Of a stretch of 64,000 nt of DNA, positions 39,601-51,970 are shown piece after piece. A program made the position numbers and the translations under genes. How positions within the stretch are numbered: position 1 is the first letter of the stretch; each line of letters starts with the position of its first letter. Under the pieces are notes generated by a model. The model had not been told where the DNA came from, made no database searches, and saw only the letters and a list, made by a program, of their open reading frames with translations. Origin of the DNA: Hypomesus transpacificus (Eukaryota > Chordata > Actinopteri > Osmeriformes > Osmeridae); NCBI RefSeq assembly GCF_021917145.1, contig NC_061064.1:2146134-2210133 (forward strand), given 5' to 3'.

Positions 39601-42600
39601 CTACTAGCTCCTTAACACAGAAGTCAATGGAGCAGCGTTAGCTCGCATTAGCGCGAACTCTGCTTTATTTGACTTCGCCAAGCTCTTCTTTCAACTTTGT
39701 GATGATTTACGTAATTTGTTAACTCAATATAATGATTACCTTTCATCTAATCTTAGGACGCATCAACACTGACCAAGATTACATTTACATAGTTGTGCCA
39801 GCTTCTCTTTTTTATGTAAATAGTTGGCTCCATTTCCTGTTTCCTGTCTGTGATCCAGGGGGCGGGATGGATTTGAACATCCCAATCTGCCGGTATCAGG
39901 ATCACTCTGATCCAATACAGCAAAGTTTTGAAATACCGGTATAGATAAGGTTGATCCGTGGCTGAGGACAGTGAGGACAGGGGGATTTGGTTATCCGGAT
40001 CATTCTGATCTGGGTTACAAGTTTTGAAATACTGGCCCCAGGTCTATATCCCGATCTATAGCCCTGGTATATACCTCTGATCAATACCCGTCCCCTGGAT
40101 GTATGAAGTCAATGGCTCGTGTTGTCCCCGTGTCCCCCCAGGCGAAGTGGCCGGGTGGGGTTCAGTTTTGGTGGCGGCAGCAGCGTGGGAGCAGTAAGAG
40201 GGAACTTGAAGATCATTCTGACTCTCGACGACCTGATCTTCATCAACACTCAGATCAGCAGACAGGTGAGCCCGAACGCCATTTCCCAGCTCCTTCCTGT
40301 GTGTCGTTGACGCTGTCTCGCTGATCTTTGTCCGCACTGTGAGCTTTGCTCCAGGAGATTATCAGCTCTAAGACCACCCTCCTCTCCCCCCATCCCCCCT
40401 CCCCCCCTTCCCCTCCCTCCCTCCCTCCCTCCCTCCCTCCCTCCCTGAGCAGAAGCTGAACGAGGACAGCGTGATAAAGAGTCAGCTGGACATGAAGGCC
40501 TCTCGCTACTCGGTGTCTGGTCGGAGTTACTTTGCCTCCACGCCCGAGAGCTCCAACATGGCCATCTTTGAGGTGGGTCTGCCTGGAACACATCGAGGTT
40601 GTTGATGATGTCATCACAGTACAGGAGTCATCAAAGCACACGTGTTCCTAAATGCGCTAACCCCAACCCTAACACTGACCCTGATGGGAGCAAACAAACA
40701 ACAAAAGCTTCTGTTCATTTCAGGAATGGTTTCAAGGTCCTTTTTTGTGTTTGGTGTTCCTAAGCCTTGGGATTGGGTCCTGTGGCCTGTGCAGATAATC
40801 CATGTGAGGGTTTCCATGTTTCCAGGGTGACTGGGTCTGGCTGAAGAGATGCCCCAATGGAAACACTGTGGGATCTGTCAATGACAAGACTCAGACTGTC
40901 TTCAACAACGTGAGTGAACTCATCTGGTCCTGGGGAGACAGTGACTGAATGAAGAAGCTGTGTGGAACTTCGATTCACCCCAGAGTATCACTCCTGTCCT
41001 CACTCCTGTCTTTCCTCTCCCTCTCTCCCTCAATCTATCCCTCCATCCTCTCTCTATCCCTCCATCCTCTCTCTATCCCTCCATCCTCTCTCTATCCCTC
41101 CATCCTCTCTCTATTCCTCCATCCTCTCTCTATCCCTCCATCCTCTCTCCATCCGTCCATCCTCTCTCTATCCCTCCATCCTCTCTCCATCCGTCCATCC
41201 TCTCTCTATCCCTCCATCCTCTCTCTATCCCTCCATCCTCTCTCTATTCCTCCATCCTCTCTCTATCCCTCCATCCTCTCTCCATCCGTCCATCCTCTCT
41301 CTATCCCTCCATCCTCTCTCTATCCCTCCATCCTCTCTCTATCCCTCCATCCTCTCTCTATCCCTTCATCCTCTCTCTATTCCTCCATCCTCTCTCTATC
41401 CCTCCATCCTCTCTCTATTCCTCCATCCTCTCTCTATCCCTCCATCCTCTCTCCATCCGTCCATCCTCTCTCTATCCCTCCATCCTCTCTCTATCCCTCC
41501 ATCCTCTCTCTATCCCTCCATCCTCTCTCTATCCCTCCATCCTCTCTCTATTCCTCCATCCTCTCTCTATCCCTCCATCCTCTCTCCATCCGTCCATCCT
41601 CTCTCTATCCCTCCATCCTCTCTCTATCTCTCCATCCCTCCACCTCTCTCTATTCCTCCATCCTCTCTCTATCCCTCCATCCTCTCTCCATCCCTCCATC
41701 CTCTCTCTATCTCTCCATCCCTCCATCCTCTCTCTATCTCTCCATCCTCTCTTTATCCCTCCATCCTCTCTCCATCCCTCCATCCTCTCTCTATCTCTCC
41801 ATCCCTCCATCCTCTCTCTATCTCTCCATCCCTCCACCTCTCTCTATCTCTCCATCCCTCCACCTCTCTCTATCTCTCCATCCCTCCATCCTCTCTCTAT
41901 CTCTCCATCCCTCCACCTCTCCTCCAGCTCAGGGACATGCGTCATGAGAACCTGAACCTGTTCCTGGGTCTGTTCCTGGACTGCAGCATCTTTGGCATCG
42001 TGATGGAGCACTGCTCCCGGGGCAGCCTGGAGGACCTGCTCAACAACGAGGACATGCGTCTGGACTGGATGTTCAAGTCCTCCTTACTCATGGACCTTAT
42101 TAGGGTGAGGAGGATACAAGATCCGATTAGCTCTGTGGATGATTTAATACAGTCATCTGATATATACTCTCACAATAAATATACATGGATATAATAGTGT
42201 TCTCTCTCTCTTTCTCTCTCTTGCGCTCGCTCTCTATCTCTCTTTCTCTCTTTACTCTCTCTCCCTCTCTCCTCTCTTCCTTTCTCTCTCCTTTCCTTTC
42301 CCTTTCTACTCTCTTCTCTTCCTGTCTCTCTCTCTTTCTACTCTCCCTCTCTCCTCTCTTCCTTTCTCTCTCCTTTCCTTTCCCTTTCTACTCTCCTCTC
42401 TTCCTCTCTCTCTCCTTTCCTCTCCCTCTCTCCTCTCTTCCTCTCTCTCTCCTTTCCTCTCCCTCTCTCCTCTCTTCCTCTCTCTCTCCTTTCCTCTCCC
42501 TCTCTCCGTTGGCCTTGTATAGGGGATGAAGTACCTGCACTATCGGGACGTCATCCACGGACGCCTTAAGTCCCGTAACTGTGTGGTGGACGGCCGCTTT

Positions 42601-43751
42601 GTCCTGAAGGTGACGGACTATGGCTACAACCAGGTGGTGAACAGCCAGGACATCGGGGAGGAGGAGCAACGTCCTGAAGGTAGCAATCATCTCCGACATG
42701 ATCGGCTGTGAATGTTAATGAGGCCTTCACCGATGCCCACATGCCAGCACCTGGAGTAGACATGTCTTTGGTGATCAGATTCTGTTCTCCTCACGTGTCT
42801 CCATGTGTCCTCCTCTCTCATTGTGTGTGCGTGTGTGTGTGTGTGTGTGTGTGCGTGTGTGTGCAGACCAGCTGTGGACTGCTCCAGAGATGCTGAGAGA
42901 CAGCAAGCTGAACAGGAAGGGGAGCTTCTCAGGAGATGTTTACAGTTACGCCATCATCATGCAGGAAGTCATCTCCCGCAGTTCCCCCTTCTGTATGCTG
43001 GACATGCCTCCCAAGGGTGAGGCTGGGGCTGGGGTGGGGGCTGGGGTGGGGGCTGGGGTGGGGGCTGGGGTTTGGGGCTGCACATTTGTGTGCATACATT
43101 TGTGTGTGTGTGTGTGTGTGTTGACGTGTGTGTGTGTTGACGTGTGTATTCATGTGTGTGTTGACAGAGATCATCAACAAGGTGAGGTCGCCCCCTCCCC
43201 TGTGTCGGCCCTCGGTGTCGCTGGAGCAGGCCCCGCTGGAAATGATCCAGATCATGAAGCAGTGCTGGACCGAGGAGCCTGACCGTAGGCCCACCTTCGA
43301 GGAGATCTTCAAACAGGTACCGCCCCTCACTCCCTGTCTGCTCACACTGAGACAGAAGAGTCAAATAGAGTCAAGTCTAGCAGAGTATAGTAAAGTACAC
43401 TTTGTTGAAAGTTCAACTCTTCCTCCTGCTGAAAGTTTCATTCCTCCTGCTGTTACCACAAACCTGTAGCTAGCCACTGTAGCTATCTCAGCCAGGCATC
43501 TCTAGTCACGCCTGCTCGTGTGTGCATGCAGGTAAAGAACTTGACCAAAGGGAAGAAGACCAACATCATCGACTCGATGCTGCGCATGCTGGAGCAGTAC
43601 TCCACCAACCTGGAGGACCTGATCCGGGAGAGGACAGAGGAGCTGGAGGTGGAGAGACAGAAGACCGACAACCTGCTGGCCCAGATGCTGCCCAAGTACG
43701 GACCCTCCAACTGACCTGACACCTGCCTGCCCCTGTCCCTCTCTCTGTCTC

Positions 43752-43792
<41 letters not shown>

Positions 43793-43973
43793 GTCTCTCT
43801 CTCTGTCTCTCTCTCTGTCTCTCTCTCTGTCTCTCTCTCTGTCTCTCTCTCTGTGTGTATCTCTGTCTCTCTCTCTGTCTCTCTCTCTGTGTGTATCTCT
43901 GTCTCTCTCTCTGTCTCCCTCTCTGTCTCTCTCTCTGTCTCTCTCTCTGTCTCTCTCTCTGTCTCTCTCTCTG

Positions 43974-44022
<49 letters not shown>

Positions 44023-44078
44023 GTCTATCTCTCTCTATCTCTGTCTCTCTCTCTCTGCCTGTCTCTCTCTTTCTTTCG

Positions 44079-44132
<54 letters not shown>

Positions 44133-47100
44133 GTCTCTCTCTCTCTCTCTCTCTGCCTGTCTCTGTCTCTCTGTATCCATAGCAATGTTGTGGTATGTCG
44201 CTTTGGATAAAATCACATAAGAAAATATGTTTTATTAGTATTAATTATTAAAATTCGTATTTATTTACTGAAATAAGCCTTTTTTTTCCAGTATCTTCTG
44301 CTTAACCTTCTATATCGACTACTAGTATGTTGCATAGGATAGAAATGTCTGTCACATGAATTCAAGGTCATGTGTTAAACTGCCACATCCTGTCTCAGTG
44401 TCCAGCTGATTTCCTGTCTGTGCTCCGCAGGTCTGTGGCCCAGAACCTGAAGACTGGCAAGCCTGTGGAACCGGAGCATTTTGCCGTGGTAACTCTGTAC
44501 TTCAGCGACATCATGGGGTTTACCACCATCTCTGCCCTCAGTGAGCCCATCGAGGTAGTGGACCTGCTCAACGACCTCTACTCTCTCTTCGATGCCATCA
44601 TCGGACTGCATGATGTCTACAAGGTGACAGTCCAGGAACCGGACTCTTCCTTGTCTGTTCAGGATGGATCGTCTGTCCATGTGGAGTGCTGAGTGTGTCG
44701 TGACGTGCGTGTATGCGTGTGCCTACCTAACCGTGTGTGTGTTCGTTTGTGTGTGTGTGTAGGTGGAGACTATAGGAGACGCCTACATGGTGGCCTCCGG
44801 AGTTCCCAACCGCAATGGGAACCGCCACGCTGCAGAGATGTGCAACATGTCCCTGGACATCCTGCACTGCATAGGGGCCTTCAAGATGAGGCACATGCCC
44901 GACGTCAAGGTCAAGATCCGTATCGGCCTCCACTCTGGTGAGGAACACTCTCCAGCTCGGGTCTTCAAACTCACTACTTCGATCGCACTCAACAGAAACC
45001 AACCAGAACAGAAACACATGACTCAAACACACCATCTAGCATCTCCCAAAAAAGTGGAACGTTTTAATTCCGATTTCTTGACCTAGAACTCTTTGGAGTA
45101 CAGAACAAATGTCAAAGGAACTGACGTTCCCTGCCACTAGACCTAAAAGGGTTATTTTAACCTGATCCCTTGTCTGGAACATATTCTTAGAACCGTGAAA
45201 CGTCATCCACTTAGCCTCTGCCATCCTATTAGGCCGTGCGTAACTCTGATGCCCTTACTCCTGGCTAACATCGTTTGGCACATTTGTCCTCGTGGTTCTG
45301 GGTCCTTGTTCGTAACAGTGACGGCTTGGAGCTGAGAGATACCTGCTCCAATATTTCACCCTTCCCTACTAAGCTATTCTGATGTTTTATCGACTTGTGT
45401 CCACAAACTTGTGAGATGTAATCCCTCGTCATAACATTCGAGTGTGGGCGGATGCGTGTGTATGTATGTGTGTGTGAATGCGTGATTGTGTATGTATGAG
45501 ATGTGTGTGTCTTTATATATATATATGTGTGTGTATAAATGTTTGTGTATATAAATGTATATACGTGTGTGTGTGTGTGACAAACAGGCCCTGTGGTAGC
45601 AGGAGTGGTGGGGTTGACCATGCCCCGGTACTGCCTGTTTGGAGACACCGTCAACACCGCCTCTCGAATGGAATCCACCAGCTTGCGTAAGTACTCCCTC
45701 TTCGTGTTCCCCCCAAAACCCTGACTCCCCACCTAGCGTCGAGCTGCAGGGAGCAGCAGCATTCTGCTGGGAGAGCATGCAACAAGAGGCTCAAGGAGGT
45801 TTACTGTGAGCGGTCCTCACTAATCCTTTAAGACTATCAGCTGAATTAGTGGACGAATTCAAGGTTCAATGAAAATGTCCTCTCTGACTGAGGGCTGGGG
45901 TTAGAGTCAGTGGCAGGATGAAGGCGCTTGCTGTCATGTTGGTGGTTGGCCAAATCAAATATACAGCTCTCGTGCTCAAGTTTGAGGAGACATTTCAATG
46001 GATTGTATTTCTTGAGGCAATAAATGCAACTCACGTGTCGACATGATTCCGATTTTATTTCAGTATTACAAAAGATTAATTTCTTTGATTTCAAGATTGG
46101 ATTTCCACATTATTCTTTGAGGGTTATCTATAGCAGTGAGTTAGACCCAGTTATACTCTACTCCAATGTGCTGGCCAGGAAGGTAAACTGCAGCAGCTAT
46201 ACAGCTGGTGTTCAAACAACACTATGTTCCCAGGCTTTCTTGGAGAGCTGATTTATCCCAGCAGTCTAAGAACATTAGAGGACTCAAAATGTGGTAAAAG
46301 ATTTTCCAACACCCAAACACAAGTCTTAGAATCTGGACGGAACACTCTAGAATGCCCCAGGCATTCTAGAATCGGGAACATTCCGCGTTCCGATTACTGC
46401 GCTGTGGTACAGGTGCCTTTGACAGGAAGTCTGGAACACAAGATACTTCCGAACAAAAAATTCAGTTATTTGGCTTTGAACTTATTTTGGGACAAATGTT
46501 AACAACAAAGACAATGATAACAGCTTGCGTTTAGCACTTGGGACTCTGTACTCTTACAATGTCATCACATCAATGTTGAAACAAAGAAAGTCTGGTCGTG
46601 TATTACGGAGTGTGTTTGCAAGGCTTGTATGTGAGAATGACTAATGCTGTCCTGTTGTCTGTGCAGCTTACAGGGTCCACGTCAACAGAAGCACAGTAGA
46701 TATCCTGAATATCCTGAACCAGGGATACAAGATAGACAACAGAGGCTTGACAGAGCTGAAGGTAACCTCACACACACACACACACAAACACACAAGCCCC
46801 CATACACACATACTGTAACTCTCCCTTCCACACACATCCTCATAACTAAAACAAGGATGTGGTCATTCATAATTTGTGTGTTTATAATTGGAGTGCTTCA
46901 TCTCTCCTTGTCTCCTGTCACCAGGGGAAAGGGGTGGAGAACACGTTTTGGCTGGTCGGCAAGGAAGGGTTCAACAAACCCCTCCCCGTCCCGCCTGATC
47001 TGTCCGGGTAAGACCTCACACACACACCTGTGTTCCCCACACACCTAAGGACTGGTGTTTTTGTTACACTGTACCCTGTAATACTGGGCTTGAGATGTTC

Positions 47101-47231
47101 TCATTATTCACTGTACCGGGTCATCCTGATCCGTTTGTCCTCACAGGTCGACCAATTACGGCATCTCTGTGGAGGAGATTCCTGCCGACAGGAGACAGAA
47201 GTTCCTGGATCGGCAGAAGAAGATGGGCTAG
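36683..47231 (+). CDS. gucy2d: Retinal-type membrane guanylate cyclase
   Basis: This single-pass enzyme makes cGMP from GTP; the family resets cGMP in photoreceptor outer segments under GCAP control. Eighteen coding exons: 36683-37499, 37620-37921, 38212-38584, 38784-38868, 40142-40265, 40453-40572, 40826-40909, 41928-42104, 42523-42679, 42867-43016, 43168-43316, 43532-43695, 44431-44623, 44763-44937, 45588-45686, 46667-46761, 46925-47007, 47147-47231. They give 3432 nt, 1143 aa. A hydrophobic leader lies at about 62-75. The ligand-binding-like ectodomain follows, and a TM segment at about 503-523. The kinase-homology domain has [15 protein letters not shown] (no catalytic Asp, as usual). The dimerisation helix contains [14 protein letters not shown]. 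In the cyclase domain, metal Asp927 (YFSDIMGF) and Asp971 (ETIGDAYMV) are present, with Glu967 and the Cys of PRYCLFGDT as guanine selectors. Whether it is gucy2d or gucy2f is open: parts of the ectodomain look 2F-like. Confidence 0.95.
37952..38055. repeat. 23-bp tandem repeat in guanylate cyclase intron 2
   Basis: Four units contain CCAAACAGGTAACCCTAACC. Each holds an AG|GTAACC donor-like string. The array starts about 30 bp after the real donor at 37922. Confidence 0.9.
38975..40042. mobile_element. 1.07-kb non-autonomous DNA transposon in guanylate cyclase intron 4
   Basis: The terminal inverted repeat CTGGGGCCGGTATTTCAAAA (38976-38995) pairs with TTTTGAAATACTGGCCCCAG (40022-40041) with one mismatch. 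Subterminal repeats of the same theme (ACTGGTATTTCAAAGC near 39053; GTTTTGAAATACCGGTAT near 39925; GGATCA/TGATCC blocks) are scattered inside. No transposase frame is visible. The ends resemble PIF/Harbinger-type fish MITEs. Confidence 0.85.
41035..41922. repeat. 19-bp minisatellite running up to the guanylate cyclase exon 8 acceptor
   Basis: About 45 units of TCCCTCCATCCTCTCTCTA and variants fill most of the 1018-bp intron 7 and end in the CCTCCAG acceptor at 41921-41927. The open frames of up to 410 codons on the plus strand are products of this array. Confidence 0.95.
42198..42507. repeat. CT-rich satellite in guanylate cyclase intron 8
   Basis: Repeats of TCTCTTCCTTTCTCTCTCCT fill the intron between exons ending at 42104 and starting at 42523. 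Confidence 0.92.
42825..42866. repeat. (GT)n microsatellite at the exon 10 acceptor
   Basis: GTGTGT tract leads straight into the GTGTGCAG acceptor of the guanylate cyclase exon at 42867. Confidence 0.9.
43735..44175. repeat. (CTCTCTGT)n satellite in guanylate cyclase intron 12
   Basis: About 430 bp of CTCT/CTGT repeats start about 40 bp beyond the donor at 43696. Arg/Glu- and Leu/Ser-rich frames on the two strands are artefacts. Confidence 0.95.
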
Positions 47232-49250
47232 ATTATGGTAAATTACTTTTTTTCCAGATAACTTTGAACAGTTGTGACATATTTTACCAAACTCACACTT
47301 TTTACTAGCCTGGCTGCCAGCCCAACTTAGCCCCACCCACAAAAACAATTTGGTTGGGAAGTTGGGTCTGGGATCGCTAGTTTTGGGAAAAAGTATGTCC
47401 GAACAGGAGCTGTTCAGACGAATCAAATTGTCAGGGCAAGCTTTATACGATGATGGACAGATGATCTACAGTAACGTCATCAACCACATCACCAAAGAGC
47501 GCTTGGGTTGAATTTGTTTTCAACAAACAACATATTACGTTGCTCTGATTGGTTGTAGGTCTATCCAATTTAGCGAAGAGGCAGTTTTTTCTGGGTTCAG
47601 TTGAAACACGCCCCATATTCACAGCCCAACGGAGTGGTTTCAGACTCATATTCTGACTAGAATTATGAGTATGACAACGTCAGGCTAACGTTTGACCTTA
47701 TTACACAAGCGTGTTTGCAGTCAGTGATGTGTATTGACATTAAGCAGCTGCCTACATCAACATTAGTTCAGGAGATCCCTCAATACAGAAAGTAAAAGTG
47801 AGTTTAAATGATAAATGACAGTTGGCCTATAACAGGAATGACTGGCTTCCACTGCCCACAGCTACCACATCCGTCCACCAGGGGAAGGTTGAAGTCAGCC
47901 AACTCAGATATGGACACTCTGGAGAGCTGCTGTGGAGGAAGAGGAGGAGGAGGAGGAGTGGATGTGCACCAGGCCAGTCCTACACACACTCGGATCAGCA
48001 GGTTGTGCCCAAACAAGCCAAAGTTGGACAGACACTGTCATCAACACATCACATATGGTGCGCTGAGTAAGGATGAGTTCAAACAAGAGTTTGTCATGAG
48101 AAGCGTAAACAGGACTACCACGAGGGAGATCTACTACAAAGCAGAATAGTTAGAAAAGACCAACGTGCTTTGATGTGCTAGAAAATCAAGCTTCTCCAAA
48201 CCACCATTGGACGATGGACTCTTGCTGAAGTCATCTTTAAACGACGGTTTTATCACGTGTTAAATTACTGTAATGTACTAATCTCTACTGTCTCTCTTGC
48301 TTTGTAGAATTATTTGAGTGATTTCATTACCAGCATCCCAAGGGAGTAATGTATTCCTTTTCAGTCAGGCTGATGAGTCTTAGCTCCTACGTACACCCCA
48401 ACTCTCATAGTGACTGGTAGATTACCACAGACACACAAGGTAGAATATCTTTAATTCCTTACAGGTCTATAATAGGCTTGTATTATTCTGGTTGATAGAA
48501 ATTCTCCCTTTGCTAAAATCATGATGTTACCATAATTCAGGCCTTTGATTTATTCAATGAGAACTGAGAAATGTTGATCCTCCCCTTGACAACAAAAGCC
48601 ACTGTATAGTCATTGACAGTAGTCTGTTATTAGTTACGAGATTAAAATATATTTGTAGGTTAAACAGTTGGGTTGAAGGCTACAACCACTGTTGTCATCA
48701 GAACCCCCAGAAAAGGAACAGTAAAATGTCACATATCATTTCTCAAAAAATAAGGTTTTTATTGTTTTTTTGTGCTATTCCTCTAAATCCAGGTACGTAT
48801 TTATAGACTTGTTGATTTTTATGTCATTCACTCATTTCTTTTTAAAATTATCATCTGTACATTGGTCATAAAATATGAGATGAATGAGTGATAATTGACA
48901 AGATAATCATAACTGCCACACTATAAGGAATATTTCAATTATTCGACTCAAATACGCCACATCCATTACATTCAGAAGCTATCTTCAACACATTTCTAAA
49001 CGCAGAAGCAAAGAATACTACAGTAAAATAATAAAGTCCTATTTTTCATGGATAATCCCATTATTGTCAAGGAACTGCTCCATAGATGAAAAGTTATAAG
49101 AAACTATTTGATTACTGTTGTTCATCTGATTGACTGTAAATATAGGGTAAATGGACCCAGATAGCCAAGTTAAAATGGAATAGAGAAAACTTTGCAGTGT
49201 TCAATCTGAAATGTGGACTCATTGTTTGTCCTCGTGTAAATAAACTAGTT
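47232..49250 (+). other. Guanylate cyclase 3' region, possible 3'-UTR intron
   Basis: Just past the stop codon, GATTATG|GTAAAT could be a donor. CTGCCCACAG at 47854-47863 is a good acceptor. The MITE at 47306 would lie inside the intron. Downstream, an open frame of 113 codons (47808-48149) shows no recognisable similarity. AATAAA at 49239 is a plausible end of the transcript, facing rsph4a. Confidence 0.4.
47306..47687. mobile_element. MITE with TAGCCTG...CAGGCTA ends
   Basis: Seven-bp perfect terminal inverted repeats flank a 382-bp element with no coding capacity. Internal blocks CCCAACTTAGCCCCACCCAC and AACACGCCCCATATTCACAG are visible. Similar elements are abundant in fish; the superfamily is not assigned. 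Confidence 0.65.
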
Positions 49251-49483
49251 TTAGAGATGTACTTTATGTCCATGTCTTTGTATTACTACATTATCTAAAA
49301 GGTAAAACTGTGGCTCTGCTTAACTCCAGTTGTTTGGTTCTGCAGTGACATCGCACTGTCTCTCGACCCAAACGACACTGGATGGGATAGAACATCAAAT
49401 CAAACTGTATTTGTTTAGCACTTTTTACTAGCATTGTAAACTTAAAACTGATAAAACAAAACAACATTAATGTGAGAATTCCT

Positions 49484-49489
49484 TTTATT
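49484..49489 (-). terminator. rsph4a: Polyadenylation hexamer of rsph4a
   Basis: AATAAA on the minus strand lies 94 nt downstream of the rsph4a stop codon. This gives a short 3' UTR convergent with the guanylate cyclase transcript. Confidence 0.6.
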
Positions 49490-49582
49490 TGTATTAACCG
49501 TAACAAAGTCAACACATTTTCCCAAGTAATAAATATCTCAAGTTTATCTTTTTTTTTTAAATCCAATCTGACTTCCCCAGTG

Positions 49583-51970
49583 TCAGTCATCCTCCTCCTC
49601 CTCCTCCTCTCCGTCCAGGCCCTCTGCCTCCTCTTGAGCGGCCCTCTGGTCCTCCAGAGCTGCCTTCAGCGCCTGCTCCTCCTCCAGACTGGGGTCCTGG
49701 GCCTCCGTGATCTCCGGCCCACTGGGGTACTCGCGCTGGGGCGCGGGGGGCCCGGTTGGGGTGTAGCCGTCTCCAGCGAACTTCACCCCCCAGCCAATGT
49801 AGATGTTCTCGAATTTCCTACACGGATAACAAGAACAGAATCATTTTTTTCTTCAAACTGGGATGTTGTCTAACCAGGCGTTTGGTACTTTTGACTCAGA
49901 CTTAGATAAATCGCGAAAGAAATCCCATCTTACTTGCCACTCGCGTACGAATATGCTCCTGGCCACAGGTTGGAGCGCAGCACGGCAACAGCAAACTGAG
50001 AAATAAGGTGTGAAGACATCCTGGAACTCCAGGGAGGGGTTTCGAACACCTCTGCAACAAACACAACGTCAGCACTTTATCAGAGCAGAACGCAGGAGGG
50101 GGCGGGGGGCTTCGAGGCCTGTAGAGAAGGGGGGGGGGTGGGGGAGGAGTGAGGAGGGGGGGGTCTCACCTATGTCCTCAGTGAGAGGAGTGAGGAGGGG
50201 GGGTCTCACCTATGTCCTCAGTGAGAGGAGTGAGGAGGGTGGGTCTCCCCTATGTCCTCAGTGAGAGGAGTGAGGAGGGGGGGTCTCACCTATGTCCTCA
50301 GTGAGAGGAGTGAGGAGGGGGGGTCCCACTTCTGGTTCTGGCTCGTCAGGCTCCTCCTCTTTCTCCTCTTCTCCTTCCTCCTCAAATTCATCCTCCGGCT
50401 TCTCCACCTGGTTCACCCACACACAGCGACCCTGCAGGGGGGACCGAGCGCCCGTCAGCATCCGAGCTGCCATGGCTGTGATGGAGCCGTTACGTGGAGG
50501 GCAGTGAGCACACTGAATGCTAATCCACAGATCCTAGAGCGTTACCTGTTGTAAGATGTGCTGGACGTGATGCACCCAGGCAGACAGAGATTCGGCCATC
50601 TCGTGAACAGGTATGCCCTCGAAGTCGGGGTTCTCCTCGTAGCCGTCTCGAGCACCCTCCTCCTCCTCCTCCCCTTCCTCCTCTCCGAACTGGTAGAAGC
50701 CCAGGGGACTGACGTGTGAGCCGGCTGAGATGCGAGCTACCTGTGCCCTTAAGTAGTTGGCCTCGTTGCCCGGGAACGGGGGGTAGCTGACGACGGGGGC
50801 ATCCAGTCTGCCTGTGAAGAACTTGCGTATGTGACGTGCAGCCGTCACCTGGGCTGGAGTCACAGCCGGCAGCTTCACCCAGGGAAGGCCCGGCTCTGTG
50901 CATACAAAGTAGCTGTACTTGTTAGCCCCCGTGTGGTTTTCCTCTTTTGGCACCACCGGTGGAGGCTTGTAGGTAGAGCGAGGGAGAGGGTCTGCCTAAA
51001 GGGAAACAGATCGCCGCGGGTTTTAATGAACGTGAAGTACAGCAAAAACACAGGCCTTTGATTATCATTGTCATCATGAAGGACAGTAAGGAAACAGCTC
51101 TTTTATTCTCTTTATCATCTTGTTCTACTCACCACGTCTACCACCTCGGTGTCTTCCTCCTCCTCTCGAGTCTCTCTCTTCTCCTCCTCTTCCACCACTT
51201 CCTCCACCACCTCCTCCTCTTCCTCCTCCCCCTCTCTGTACTCGCCTTCGGCCACTATATAATTACTGTCCGTGCCCAGAACCTTGCCCCAAAACCGGCA
51301 GCGATGCAGAGGTTGTGTGTCCACCAGGTGTTTGAGTGCTAGGAATATTCTGTGCATCTCCTCTCTGCCCAGACCAACTCCAGCTTGCTCTAGGAAAAAG
51401 GCAAGCTCTCCTACATTGGGAAGAGGTGTATCAACCTGATAACAGGGGGTGGGGGGGGGGGGGGCATATTTTGATTGACTAGATCCACAGGATATTATTT
51501 ATTTAGGCTAGATGTATCTTGTCGAAGTTGTGAAAACTCACCAGCTCCTCCTCCTGGTCACCCTCATCCCCGCCACCCCGAGAGAACAGCAATCTCTGCT
51601 TCTCAGCCAACAGCTGGGTAGCGGGGATGAAAGCCACATCTCGCAATGTGCTCTGCGTTTCAGGAAGCATTCCCCGTTTCACCTCACGACTCATATCTTC
51701 AAAGATGTCGACCACATTTTCTGGACGTTCATCCATCACCTTAGTTAGTAACCGTGCCAAGTGGTCGTAGCTGGAAAGTGAAGTGCAAATCAACTGTGAT
51801 TAACTTCACATGCATAGTGTAAGTTATAATGCTTGACAATCCAAACTACAACCACCACTTTATACTCACAGGTTGATGTTACTTTTAGTGCTATTCTTCA
51901 GCAAGAAAGCCTTGAAGTTGACCGTCATTTCTTCCGTTTGGTTGGTCGGCGCAGGCTCCGCAGACGCCAT
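49583..51970 (-). CDS. rsph4a: Radial spoke head protein 4A/6A
   Basis: This structural protein of the radial spoke head links the central pair to the outer doublets in motile cilia and sperm flagella. Seven coding exons: 51870-51970, 51542-51770, 51133-51435, 50546-50995, 50290-50431, 49934-50051, 49583-49817. They give 1578 nt, 525 aa. This is shorter than human RSPH4A/6A (about 716 aa), which have an extended N terminus. Family blocks are [49 protein letters not shown] and [20 protein letters not shown]. Long Glu runs lie at residues 170-205 and in the C-terminal tail. The next gene upstream is sympk, as for human RSPH6A, so it may equally be called rsph6a. The donor of the fifth exon lies inside a 40-bp tandem array that copies it. 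Confidence 0.95.
50164..50326. repeat. 40-bp minisatellite spanning the rsph4a exon 5 / intron 5 junction
   Basis: Four units (starts near 50164, 50204, 50244, 50284) each carry the exon end TCACTGAGGACATAG and the following intron start. The outermost unit, at 50290, overlaps the real exon. The donor reads GTGAGA in three units and is changed to GGGAGA in the unit at 50250. Confidence 0.92.

Noticed and set aside
40949-42194. Overlapping open frames of 331-410 codons on the plus strand
   Set aside because: They are translations of a 19-bp minisatellite in all three frames; the real coding part is only the exon at 41928-42104.
43502-44185. Arg/Glu repeat protein on the minus strand
   Set aside because: It is the translation of the CTCTCTGT satellite in a guanylate cyclase intron.
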